NCBI GenBank assembly: GCA_947396885.1
Contig: OX377204.1
Location: 4,526,001 to 4,590,000, forward strand
Origin: Heligmosomoides polygyrus polygyrus
Taxonomy: Eukaryota; Nematoda; Chromadorea; Rhabditida; Heligmosomidae
Reading direction: 5' to 3'
DNA length: 64,000 nucleotides
Shown in pieces: positions 43,425 through 53,689 of the stretch. Under the pieces are notes generated by a model, which saw nothing but the letters and a program-made list of their open reading frames with translations, made no database searches and had not been told where the DNA came from. Made by a program: the position numbers and the translations under genes. Position 1 is the stretch's first letter, and each line of letters opens with the position of its first letter.

Positions 43425-43655
43425 TTTTAGGGTTCCTGGTTCGGATTACCCGCCTAGGCCAACAAAGCCTTCCGGGGTCGGTGAGTTGGTACCAGACTTG
43501 TCTGGGAAGGATAAGGCGCTGAGTTGTTCATCCGCTGGCCACCACAAGTCATTGTATGGCCAAATTAAAATTAACTCGCCTCCATGACATCCCGTAGAAG
43601 TAGAAGGCGTGGCACATCCCAAAGGGGATTGAATAACGCCGTCCTTTATCCTTTA
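43425..43655 (+). repeat. family 1 SINE, 5' truncated
   Basis: Starts at the B box (GTTCCTGGTTCGGATTACCC) and runs to CGTCCTTTATCCTTTATTTA. It lies 20 nt after the MITE at 43195. Confidence 0.65.
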
Positions 43656-43659
43656 TTTA

Positions 43660-44285
43660 TTTGCATGCTCCTAAGTATGCAACGGTAATAAATTCCACTG
43701 CATGGCAAGACAAACTGCCTGGCAAGAGCTGTTATACTTCGCAGGTGCCTTGGTGAAGATATACCTGTCGTAGAACCCCAGTACACGAACCTAATCGACA
43801 ACTTTAGCCTCCAGATTTTTAAGGTGCTTGCATAGAAGCGACGAATTGTTACTCGATTAGTGTCGATGTTGAGTACACTGGCGCCGATTGCTGTCTCTAA
43901 AGCGCATTGACGAAGAAAACATGTGGCGCTTTCAACGACCCCAATAACAGTTAATATTCTCTCTTTCCTCTGTCATCTCAAAGTAGCGCAGTGTTAAGCT
44001 TGCACATGCACAGACGACGACTTTCAGAGACGCGAAGTTTTGTCGTCCTATTTGTAGCATGTACTTCAACATCTAGATGCTACAATATTGCTGCACCTTT
44101 AGTTCATTCCTAGCGCTTCAGAATGTTCTATTTCTATTATCCATGCCCGACCTCGCGGAAGGGGCTGATTAGGACCAACGTTTGTACTTCATATCTTCAT
44201 CGCGCCATACTCGGCTCACTTTGGGTTCTTACGTTAGGTGTCTTTCTGGTTTTCGGTAGCACGCCACCGCCGCCAGACACCACCC
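43660..44285. other. no gene recognised
   Basis: No supported exon; a 122-codon ORF at 44123-44491 runs through the MITE at 44292 and is rejected. Confidence 0.35.
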
Positions 44286-44291
44286 CGATTA

Positions 44292-44426
44292 GGCCTATGT
44301 CATACCATCGCTCACCCCGAGCGAAGCATAACGATAGGCTCTTATATCGACTCATCGCTTCGCGCGATCGATATAGGGGCTTATCATTAGGCTTCGCTCA
44401 GGGTGAGCGATGGTATGACGTAGGCC
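44292..44426. mobile_element. 135-bp palindromic Harbinger-type MITE with TTA duplications
   Basis: Ends GGCCTATGTCATACCATCGC and GCGATGGTATGACGTAGGCC, flanked by TTA (44289-44291 and 44427-44429). Same length as those at 35183 and 56196 although the end sequences differ. Confidence 0.75.
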
Positions 44427-44429
44427 TTA

Positions 44430-45185
44430 CGGTAGCGTGGCGGGTTGTCGAGCCCGCCTTGGGCGAAGTGCAACGGACAAACAGAGAATAACATGCGACG
44501 TGGAGTAGACTTTCTGTCGTAGGGTGGTAAATGACGACTTTATTCGTGTCTTGCTCTTTTTTGCTCTTTGACCCTTCTAGTCTTCATATGCTTTGGGCTC
44601 TGAGTGACTCCTGCTGGGGGTCATCTTATTATGCACTTTAACGAAGGCAATAAAGATCACGTGCTAGTAAGGACTGTACTCACTAGCGAACTATAAACAA
44701 GTAAAATAAAACACGGAAGTTGAAAAGGGAACATGGCCTGAGCGAAAGCTACAAAGCTGCCGTACACTAAAGAAGTGTAAAAAAGGAACAAACTTGACGT
44801 GTTGTTCTTATTAACACTTCGACTTTGTAATCTCAGAGGCGACATGTGGTCGGGCCCAAAACTTGCAGAAAAGAAGAATACAGAGCGAAAAAAAGTAAGG
44901 AGTCAGGTCCGGTATGGTTCTGCACGGCGGCAATGCGCACTCTGCTCAACTCGGCTTATCTCCTAGTGAAATCTTGTCCGTGGTGGGCGCGGCACCAGGT
45001 CTGCCTACGGTAATCGAGCGCGTTGCACCCGCCCCTAATGAGAGACACCTAACGTAACGCACCCGCTCACTTTTGGTGCTGTCGCCACAAGAGGGAGACG
45101 AAGGGTGCTCAAATAGGATTGATCCCAGGCGTGGAGCTGACGTAAGATTCGAAGCAATATGATAGCCAACACCCATAAAATAACT
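44430..45185. other. no gene recognised
   Basis: Short unsupported ORFs only. Confidence 0.35.
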
Positions 45186-45189
45186 TCAT

Positions 45190-45420
45190 GTGACTGATTT
45201 ATAATACAGTAAAAGTCTTTTTGGCTTTATCTGCCTAGAGTTGTTCAGCCTGTCACCGGTATCACCTGTCGTCCCGTTGATCATCGAATTGCTCGAGCGG
45301 GTGCCAGCAGCGTCTCCATTCGTCCCTGTCGCGTGCCAGAGTAGTCCAATGGATCCTCCTCGCTCGAGGGACACGAAAAACGTCATATCGGTCGTTCAGG
45401 GCTTTAGAGAGTCGTTCAGC
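45190..45420 (-). pseudogene. RTE-type LINE, extreme 3' end, second copy
   Basis: The minus strand carries the same end as 33975-34115 (GAGGAGGATCCATTGGACTA, GGACGAATGGAGACGCTGCT, GACGACAGGTGATA) and continues about 70 nt into the 3' untranslated part. Confidence 0.6.
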
Positions 45421-45519
45421 ACCAAGATATAATGCAAGGGGTAAGTAACATGATGATAGAGCACAAAAAGGGTAACGTTGGGAATGCGAAACCCAATCTA
45501 TTTCTAAGAGATTTTCTGG

Positions 45520-45725
45520 AGGAAATTTGAATGCATTCTTGAGCCATGCTTCTGTTGGCAGCTGGGCAGGTCAGCGTCTTATCCTTCCCGACAAGTCTGA
45601 CACCAAGTCAATGACCTTTGAGGGATGGAAAGTTTGGCTGGCCTGCGAGATTAGAACCAAAGACCGTGAATCGGTGCGCATTGGCTAGCCGGCGCCTCCT
45701 CCGTCCGCGCTGCCATGCTACCATG
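45520..45725 (-). repeat. family 1 SINE, diverged
   Basis: Inverse motifs GTCTTATCCTTCCCGACAAG, GAGGGATGGAAAGTTTGGCT and GGCGCCTCCTCCGTCCGCGC. Confidence 0.55.
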
Positions 45726-45788
45726 CGTCTGCATACGCAACTAACTTGACTTTACTTGACTTTTAAAAAAAACGTCTGTCGCCTTCAG

Positions 45789-45947
45789 GGGCCGGATTCA
45801 TCAACGACTAACCCGGGGGTGTAAGCCGTAGAGTTACCCACGGTGAAGCCCTCTCTGACTCTTACCTTATCTCTACCTGACTCTTATCTTATCTCTACCC
45901 CTTATACCCTGCATACCCAAGGGTTTAATTCTTGATGAATCCGACCC
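45789..45947. mobile_element. GGGCCGG-type MITE with CAG target duplication
   Basis: Starts GGGCCGGATTCATCAACGAC and ends TTGATGAATCCGACCC; CAG on both sides (45786-45788 and 45948-45950). Its interior differs from the 1615 copy, so only the ends are shared. Confidence 0.75.
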
Positions 45948-46333
45948 CAGATGCTATGCCGCAAGTTCTTTAGCATCAAGGCCGCCTTAAATCCCAACGC
46001 ACTTTTGCGGGTAGCAGCGGGCGGCGACCTGCGAAAACGATGAGTCACGCCGCTCCCGCACTCTTGCCGGCTGCGAGGTACCGTACTTCTACTCGGAACC
46101 TACTGCTGCTATTCGCCTTCCCGCCTTCTATCCGCGCCTTTTATCCTTCTGGCCGCTCCCTGCCGCGAAAGGCTAGAGCGCAGACAGTCTCGTAGAAATG
46201 TAAGTGCACTTGGCTGCGCTTGGCGCTTCGATTCTGAATGTTTTTGGAGGAACTAGTTGGAGATAGGCAGACTTGAAGCACCAGCTGCGCTCTTGCTCCC
46301 AGGACGCACCATTCCCTTCGTTGAAGTTTGCCT

Positions 46334-46470
46334 TGGGCCGAATTCATTGACTGCTTACCGCTTCTAATGATGAACATACCGCCAAAACCTGATGCAAATG
46401 AATGCCACATCAGGGTGCTTGGCAGTATTTTCACCGTTAGAGGGCGGTAAGTGATTGATGAATCTGGCCC
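46334..46470. mobile_element. GGGCCGG-type MITE, subfamily with GCGGTAAG inner repeats
   Basis: TTGGGCCGAATTCATTGACT at the left and GTGATTGATGAATCTGGCCC at the right; the inner pairs TACCGCTTCTAA and GAGGGCGGTAAG are inverted. No clear target duplication. Confidence 0.6.
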
Positions 46471-46485
46471 AGGAGTCTCGTATCA

Positions 46486-46710
46486 GAGGGACGGTCTGGA
46501 GGTACCCTCGCCCCTGCTGGGGCGTACGATCTTCCCCTCATCCTCCTTGCTCACCCACCCCAACCCCTTAGGCTTCACCTTCACCAAGAATCTACCGGCT
46601 GCCTTACGAAACCAATGACAAAACAAAAGTTTCCGGCCCGCAGAATAGCGGCGTACCTCCTGACGCCACTCCCCCAGCAGGGGGCGGGTGTACCTGCAGT
46701 CCCGCTGCCC
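46486..46710. mobile_element. 225-bp MITE with exact 8-bp target duplication (hAT-like), copy 2
   Basis: Begins GAGGGACGGTCTGGAGGTAC and ends GTACCTGCAGTCCCGCTGCC then C. TCGTATCA flanks both sides (46478-46485 and 46711-46718). Homologous over its length to 1803-2028. Confidence 0.8.
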
Positions 46711-46849
46711 TCGTATCACGAGGCAACTACTATAGCTCTCGGAGGAGTTCTGCAGATTTCCATTTATGTGACACTAGGTTAGGGTACGTCATTTTTGTGC
46801 AAAGTCGCTTGCTGTTGGAAAATGGGAGTGGGGTACTTCTGTAGTTCCA

Positions 46850-47412
46850 CACTAAATTATAAAACTCAACCAGAATCTGCTGCCACCGTAATCCAGTGTG
46901 ATATAGCCACTATCACCTCCAAAGATGTGTTCGCAACAACACCAATACAAAGTGCGGTTGTACGGCATTTTCATATCTTGTTGGCTACAATATGGCTGGT
47001 TGGTTTCAAAAAATAAAGGCCAGTGCACATACATATACAAACCAATTTCACGCAAAAAAAGCAGCAGGGACAGGAACTCCGCAAATCAGGCATAAGATGA
47101 CTCTGGGTAGGATCACCGATGCCATCTGTTGCAATGCTCCAAGGAAGGTGAGTTACAGAAAAGTAAGACTTAGGCGCTGAGCTGCACTGAATTATAGAAA
47201 TCAACTAGAATTTGCTGATGTCTGCCCAATAGGATGCTGGCTTGAGTAAGTATGTGCACTGGACTTTATTTTTTGAAACCAACCATATTGTAGCCGACAA
47301 GATAGGAAAATGTCGGACAACCACACTTTGTATTGATGGTTGTTGCTGTCTTTGTCTCTGCAGGTGATAATGGCTATATCACACTCGATTACGGTGGCAG
47401 CAAATTCTGGTT
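46850..47412. repeat. inverted duplication of about 185 bp
   Basis: 46850-47040 and the inverse of 47228-47412 match closely (AATTATAAAACTCAACCAGA, GTGTGATATAGCCA, TTGGTTTCAAAAAATAAAG). Both arms contain a frame NYKTQPE.AATVI.CDIA, and an AATAAA follows it. A third partial copy of the arm end starts near 47190. It may be a duplicated gene 3' end or a fold-back element. Confidence 0.55.
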
Positions 47413-47414
47413 GA

Positions 47415-47925
47415 GTTTTATAATTCGCATAATTCCTGCAGACCCTCTTGATAACTGGGAGTGTTATCGAAGCCAACTAAGAAAAAGGCAATCGTAATGG
47501 ATAACCAAAATCCTTTATTCATACGGAAACCAAAGCATTCTCGAACACAGCACTCCTCAGAGGAAAAACTTCACCAGGAAATTTATATGTGCGAGCGTGT
47601 GCTCCCTCCGGTAGCCACTGGACGTGTTCTCAACATCTGGAAAGCTGTTTCGATGAGCAGTCGTAACCTTCCGTTTTGAAAACGAAAACTGCGAGGAAGG
47701 TATGTAGCTGAAATGCGCTAATGAGAAGCTCCAGTTCTGGCCCAAATAGGCTCGGGTAAGGGGGGGGGGTCACAATGTATTCATTGGCGCTATATCCCTT
47801 TTTAGGATGGGACATGTATGTCTAAGTACATCAGGAATGGCCCAGCTCAGCTCATCATAGGGATAGAACACACCAGCGCTGCATAAAATTTGGTTCAATA
47901 CCAATGAGGAGGGAGCACGGCGGCC
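47415..47925. other. no gene recognised
   Basis: A 72-codon plus-strand ORF (47461-47679) has no family or splice support. Confidence 0.35.
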
Positions 47926-47934
47926 TGTGCGTGT

Positions 47935-48045
47935 CGACAAGTTCACCGTGGCGATACGTACAAGGATGTTTGCGGGCTCCACGTATCGACCCACGGCCAC
48001 TATACGGCTATCCCTATACGTATCGCTACGGTGAACCTGTGGGCG
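47935..48045. mobile_element. small MITE with GTTCACCGT ends
   Basis: AAGTTCACCGTGGCGATACG is matched in inverse by CGTATCGCTACGGTGAACCT. About 110 bp; no target duplication recognised. Confidence 0.5.
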
Positions 48046-48049
48046 CACC

Positions 48050-49070
48050 TTTTTTCGGCTTTTCGTCCGACGTTTTTTCGTCTAAATTTCCTCTTTATTT
48101 CAAGAAAAAGACTGCAATAGCCACAGTAGGGTTTAGGTAGGCATCTTATGTTGCAAGTGTTCATCTCTATGTAGTGTTTGGACGTGAGTATGGAGTGTCC
48201 CCTCATTGGGATTGAACCTAAAAATGTTAAATTCGTACAACACAAATGATTGTATTGGACTTTCTACATGGTGCCCCCCCCTCGACACTATCTGCGCGAT
48301 GTCCTACACACTGACGCTTTCTGCTTGGTTCCCGGAGACATAAAAACATGATCATCCGATCTCTTTTCCTGCAACCAAATGCGAAGAGCACAAGGCTTGG
48401 CTTGAGCCAGCTGGCCTACTCAGTTTGGACCATTTTGCAGCTACGCATTCCAGCAGAAGTGTTGGCGCCACTCACATGCGTAATCCTCTTCTTCTTCAAC
48501 TTGGATGTCTTCTCATTGCTGTTTGCAACAACTGGAACTGATGCTGCTTGACGCATTGAAGAGACTAACAAAAATGGCCAACCTACGCTGCAACCCCTCT
48601 TTTATACTTGGCAAACAATGGGACGCTATCCATACCTTATCACCGTCGACAAGACCATAGTAGGTTTCAGTGCAGAAATAATATTCTTATTGAATTATGC
48701 TTAAATCTAATTAGTAAAAAGAGGTCATAACACGCTTTCTTTCCACAGCATAAAGTAGGAAAAATGTGCAAAAAACTCAACGAGTGGGGATTTTGGACTA
48801 ACAAGGTTAAGGTCTGAAGTATATGTCTGAACTAAGAAGGCAAGTCTATAGGAAGAATTCCACCCTCCATTTAGTATGAAAGCATATTTCGTTTTTGTCA
48901 AAACGAGTACAGGGAGCGCAATGTTTTCGAATGTGCAGCGCGGCGCCCGCGAGAGCCCCGATGGCAGTCGGAGGTAAGGGGCTATAGAAACAAAGGCTTG
49001 GTACCAACTGATTTGTAAGCATTACATAAAAGAATAATTAGAAAACAATCTCGAACAGTTGCGACATGAA
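48050..49070. other. no gene recognised; one degraded fold-back arm
   Basis: 48820-48980 resembles the arm of the 33288-34554 element (TATGTCTGAACTAAGAAGGC, GTCTATAGGAAGAATTCC). A short lysine-rich frame at about 48470-48545 (-) has a GTGAGT donor but no identity. Confidence 0.3.
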
Positions 49071-49074
49071 TGGT

Positions 49075-49240
49075 AAAACTTTTGACTCCGATCAAGCCAT
49101 CAAAAATGAATTGTTCCAGTTCCTCGCTTCCAAAAACCAAGGCTTCTTCGAACGTGGAATTTTCGACTTACCGAAAGATGACAAAAGATCATCTTACAAA
49201 ATGGTCAATACATCATTTATGAATGTTTGTTGATAATATA
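49075..49240 (+). pseudogene. mariner transposase C-terminal fragment
   Basis: The frame reads GKTFDSDQAIKNELFQFLAS, then KNQGFFERGIFDLPKDD, followed by stops. This is the C-terminal helix region (xxFFxxGIxxLPxR) of mariner transposases. The rest is missing. Confidence 0.6.
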
Positions 49241-49496
49241 AATAAACTTACCTCGAAAATAATAAAAACGACATCAATTATCGAGCAACCCAATAGCTCC
49301 GCTCTTATGTACTTCTTCTTTGTGCTTTCTGTTGTTTAGGTGTAAGGAGGTCATACAATGCGGTTGCACCGGCGACAGAAAAATTTCTCTGCGACCTGAG
49401 ACTCTTGCATTGCACTCCCTCATACCCCAGTTTGTGAAGGATTTATTGCTTTCGAATCCGGGGCTCTGCAAAGGCCAATAACATGTTCCTACTGTA

Positions 49497-50000
49497 GTGC
49501 GACTGTCTTTCAGTGTTCGATATACAGTACTTCGTCCAACCAGCACAAGCGGCGCGAAGGATGAAGAGCGGCGCAAAAGGGCGCTGGAGAGCGCCGTTTT
49601 CCGCTCGCCACGCGTCGCGTCTGAGGCAAGTCGCGTTAGGGCACCGCAACCTCAACTTCTGGACGTTAGGCTGATGGAAGGAGCCTATCAATGCCTTTTG
49701 AACGAGCACGGCCTACTGTTTGGAACTAATTGCTGGCGTGTGAGCAATGCATATAGGCCCGGCAAAATCAATCGAGTCGGCGCGAGAGAGCGGAGTGGTC
49801 AATTTTCGTCAAATATCGATTTTTTTAATCGCAATTTTGCATCAAGGACAAGGCCGCAGCGGATGACGTCGCCGAAGATCAATATTTTCGAATTTGACGA
49901 AGCTGGGTACCATTCGATGGCGATTTTGATGGTGTATTTACGAATTCCAGAGAACCGACATCAGAAGACGTCCCTACTTCAATCAACTTGGCGGTTCTGA
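49497..50000 (+). CDS. unidentified 167-codon ORF
   Basis: An open frame with an arginine/alanine-rich first half and a mixed second half (INIFEFDEAGYHSMAILMVY). No recognisable domain and no splice context, with overlapping minus-strand ORFs. Could be chance in GC-rich sequence. Confidence 0.2.
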   Translation: MRLSFSVRYTVLRPTSTSGAKDEERRKRALESAVFRSPRVASEASRVRAPQPQLLDVRLMEGAYQCLLNEHGLLFGTNCWRVSNAYRPGKINRVGARERSGQFSSNIDFFNRNFASRTRPQRMTSPKINIFEFDEAGYHSMAILMVYLRIPENRHQKTSLLQSTWRF

Positions 50001-50564
50001 ATAATCAAGAAAACCATTTCGTGCTAAATGCTCGAGACACAACACTCCAATGCCGAAGCGGCAAAAAGCTGCAGGCGCAGAGACCCATGTACCCACTTAA
50101 GGGAGAAAAACCTCGAAGTAGAGGCTAAATCACCATGAACTACCACATATTCGATGCCATGAATATTCTGCAGAATTAGGTGAAGCAGTGAGCTTTGATC
50201 GAGGAATAAGAACTGCGGTTCGGAGCGCAGTAATTTGTATTCAATCGTGGCACCGACGGCGGCGACCATGTGAATGTTCGACGATACCAGGCACCCCGAG
50301 TATTTCCTTGACGACCACCAAAGCAGACACAATCCAATATACCTCTCGCCGCAATCATATCAAGTATATAAAATGCCGAGAAACAGATTTTCTTCATACG
50401 ATTAGACGCCATTATTCCGCGCACGCCAACCCTATCAGCGTTCAGGTAACGCGCCATGGAGACGAGCAACACGGAACTGTGGCGGCATCACGTGCAAGGG
50501 AGAGGACGCTTCAAAGAACGAAGATTCACGCTCAACGCTAAGAACGTCTCGGAATGTTCCACTA

Positions 50565-52097
50565 TTAGGTCGTTGCATATGAAATGGCCGATTTTGGCTG
50601 AAATTTTTCACAGATCATAGCGTTGCATGGAAACAATTTTTGTTTGTAGATTATGTCGATCTTCATCGAAATAAGCACCATTAATGCACTTTTGCCAACG
50701 TGACAATGCTTAGACATTCCATCTTTGTAAAGATCAGAACTACTAGCATAGCCATTTTCCACATCATCATAGTTGCTGAATTTTTTCTCCTTCACATGAC
50801 GTGCTAAATGCTTGAAAAAAGAATAATCAGTAGGGGAGGGATCTGATGAATATCGGGATGGCGCACAGTTCCGCATCCTAAGTCATCCAGTTTCTGGACA
50901 ACAATTTTTGAAACGTGCGAACGCGCGTTGTCATGCGGTAGGACTGGGCCTCTTCGACTGACCAAACCGGCTGTTTTCCCATCAACTTCTGGTGCATCAC
51001 TTCAATTTTGGCACGGTAGTCTGTCCAGTCTTCAACAATTTGTAATGGACTACACCAGCTATTGTCCACCATGCGGTCACCATGGTCTTCTTTGGATGGA
51101 GACTTGGTTTCGGCATCTTCTTGGGACCCTCATTCTTGTCCAGCGATTCTGCAGAGCGACGGCGATTGTCATAAAGGATCCATTCTTCGTCGCATGTCAA
51201 GATTCTGTTCAAAAAGAAACGCAGGTGCCGTCTAGCTTCAGAATCTACCCGACGGTCACAGATAGTGCTGCCGTCAACGCCGAAATGCTGTGCTAGCTCT
51301 TTCACAGTCTGGCACGGATCCGCTTCCACCATGGCTTTGAGTAGGTCCTCGTTGAGTAGTGATGGGCGGCCTACCTCGGTCTTCATATTCGAGACTTGCA
51401 TCTTTAGATCGAAACCTTTCGAACCAATGGTGAATTGTGCGTTCCTTAGGCCTATGTTATACTTCGGCGACGGGTCGACGACGTCGAATTAAGAGTTAAA
51501 TTTTCGTGTGATTTTCGAAAATTCCGCGCAAATTCAATTTCATTTGATTTAACGAAAAAGGACTTTGCTAAACTTCAATAAAGAAGTTTAACGAAAATGC
51601 TGGTAAATTTGTTAAATTGGTAAATCATTAGTCGTCTTATCATGTAAGCAAATTCAAGGCAGATGTGATCACCTAGCGTTTCTATCCGCAGTCCGGTTAC
51701 CAAATGATGACATTGAAAACACGCTGCGAGCTAAAAATGCGCTCCGATGCTCTCCTGTTGACGACGTCGCTGACGTCGGCGACATCGCCAGCGCCGAAGT
51801 ATAACATAGGCTTTAGCGAAATCCACCGCAAGTGCAGGGTTGATGTAGCGAGCTGTGACCGCGGCGTTGTGTCTACTTCCCATTCATATAAGTAGAGCAA
51901 CCGAATATCACGTCGACTCATATTGTAAAAACGACGTCATACCTTCGCAACAGGGTTATGAATGGTAAGAAATCGGATATTCTGCGCTTTCAGAAGCTAT
52001 TTGAAAAACTAAGGCCTGAAACTGAAGCATTCGTATCCATGAAAAATCGACCAGAATTTGAGGTAGAAAATCGGCCGTTTCTTATGCAGCGACCTAA
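50565..52097 (-). mobile_element. complete but dead mariner element, interrupted by a Harbinger-type MITE
   Basis: Inverted terminal repeats: TTAGGTCGTTGCATATGAAA at 50565 and, inverted, TTAGGTCGCTGCATAAGAAA at 52097, each with TA outside. Minus-strand coding begins MSRRDIRLLYLYEWEVDTTP (about 51920), is cut by the MITE at 51449-51812, and resumes ERTIHHWFERFRSKDASLEY with EADPCQTVKELAQHFGVDGS. A deletion joins the HTH to RFFLNRILTCDEEWILYDN (first Asp). DNARSH-like and SDPSPTDYSFFKHLARH segments carry the other two catalytic positions. Stops and frameshifts occur in between. Confidence 0.8.
51449..51812. mobile_element. 364-bp Harbinger-type MITE nested in the mariner
   Basis: Ends GGCCTATGTTATACTTCGGC and GCCGAAGTATAACATAGGCT with TTA on both sides (51446-51448 and 51813-51815). 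The interior contains a GTTAAATTTGTTAAATTGG-type AT-rich block, possibly a further insertion. Confidence 0.75.
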
Positions 52098-52099
52098 TA

Positions 52100-53540
52100 A
52101 TCACCTTCCAAAGTGAATGGACGTCATCCAAATTAAGCTGCGACGAGAATGGCTTAATGCGCCAGCGGTCGACCGTAGGTGAATTTGAGGTGATAGCGAT
52201 TAAAAAAAGCCCGCAAACTGGGAGGTGTGCTCTTAACCTTAGCTCCTCCGATGCGACCTAACCGCCTGGGCTCGCCCGACTCTTGCGGCTATTACGGAAT
52301 TATTAGGAAAAGAAAGTAGTTCAACAAAACTTCGCCACAGTGGAGCATCTATATCCTAAAAAGATACAAGATTACAAGATAGAGCAACAGTGCTTCGCGT
52401 CTAGTACCGGAGATTCAGCTGCGAACGTTTACATCTTGTGCAAAAAAACTGAAAGGAACTCGATGATCGAGGTGGTGTTCGACTATTAGGTTTATCGATT
52501 CGAGAAAAAATTATGCCCACTTTACTTGAAGATCTATTAGGCGTCCACACAAAAAGCTGCCCAAGAAGGTGATTGCCCTGCTTAACCAAAGGTCGACCAC
52601 ACGGCACTTTCTCTTACTCTGACGCGCCGAAAAATCGTTCTTTTCCACGCTTCAAAACAATCTTTAAAATAAAAATCCTTGCGGCCTAAAGGGTAAAAAT
52701 TTCAAATTTCTAGGACTATTTATACAAAATGTTTACGTGATTGGGGGTTCCATCTGTAGAAGATTGTTAAAAAACCAAAATAAGTTTTTTTTACCGAAAT
52801 TATTTTTTTAGCTTTTCTAAAGCGTGCCAGATGTCTTTTATTTGGAGAGCGTGCACTTTTCAAAAGCTAGAACGATTTGAAAAATGTCCAGTTTGGTTTG
52901 ATGGGTGCGATTGGATGATTGGTGAAGAAATGAATATTACTCATGGTTAAATCAAGACGCAATCCAAGCACAGCTACCAATGCAAAGGCAGCAATTCCAA
53001 GAGAAACCCCTTCAGAAAGATTTTTCCTTTCTCCCTTCAGGTCCTAGTGTTTTAGGTAAACGGAAGGACACGATAAGGCAAGAGAAAGGTCTCCAACTCC
53101 TAACAATTCTGAATGCGAACAAGAAAGAAATACGATAATGGATGGAAAAGATAGAGAATGACATAGTCGACTCTAAGTCGGGAGTTGCCGCTGACTGCTT
53201 AATTCGGCTATATGGGAGCGATTCCCCGATCTCAGGCCACCTCATCGAGCGAAAGCATTCAACGGATAGCAGCTAGGTGTTCAGTGGCCACTACAATCGT
53301 TTTCCAGACGTCTGGGTGTTGTGGAGCATGTACAACAGAGAAACGCCGCATTTGGACCCGGAACGATGCTGCTTTGCAGTGACAGACACACAAACAGAAG
53401 CACCGACGGGTCGAATAGAAGCCATGGTTCAATGCTACCAGCGACATTCAAACGGCAAACGTTCGTTAGTCATCCTCTCAATTCTTCAAGCGTTGTAAAA
53501 ATATGCACTAATGACCGAGCGTATTTGGACCTGGAACGAT
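52100..53540. other. no gene recognised
   Basis: AT-rich; several 60-78 codon ORFs without support. A CTTTTCAAAAGCTAGAACG stretch near 52855 resembles the repeat at 42890. Confidence 0.35.
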
Positions 53541-53543
53541 GAA

Positions 53544-53634
53544 CGGTGTAACCGCCTTCTTCAGGGCGTCAAACTTGGGTTTAATTACCCAAGTTTGAGG
53601 CTCTGAAGAAGGTGGTTACGCCGAAACATTAGCC
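53544..53634 (+). ncRNA. hammerhead-like motif in a near-perfect palindrome, copy B
   Basis: The plus strand 53599-53634 reads GGCT-CTGAAGA-AGGTGGTTACGCC-GAAA-CATT-AGCC. Stem I is perfect, stem II has one G-U pair, and stem III is weakened (CA in place of CG). An inverted copy of the core and flanks lies at 53544-53580, separated by a 6-nt loop (TTAATT), giving arms of about 37 nt. No Penelope coding sequence is seen nearby. Confidence 0.5.
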
Positions 53635-53689
53635 CGAATGAAAGATCTATACTAATCTTGGTCGCCAGCTGCTTCACTTGGGTATTCAT

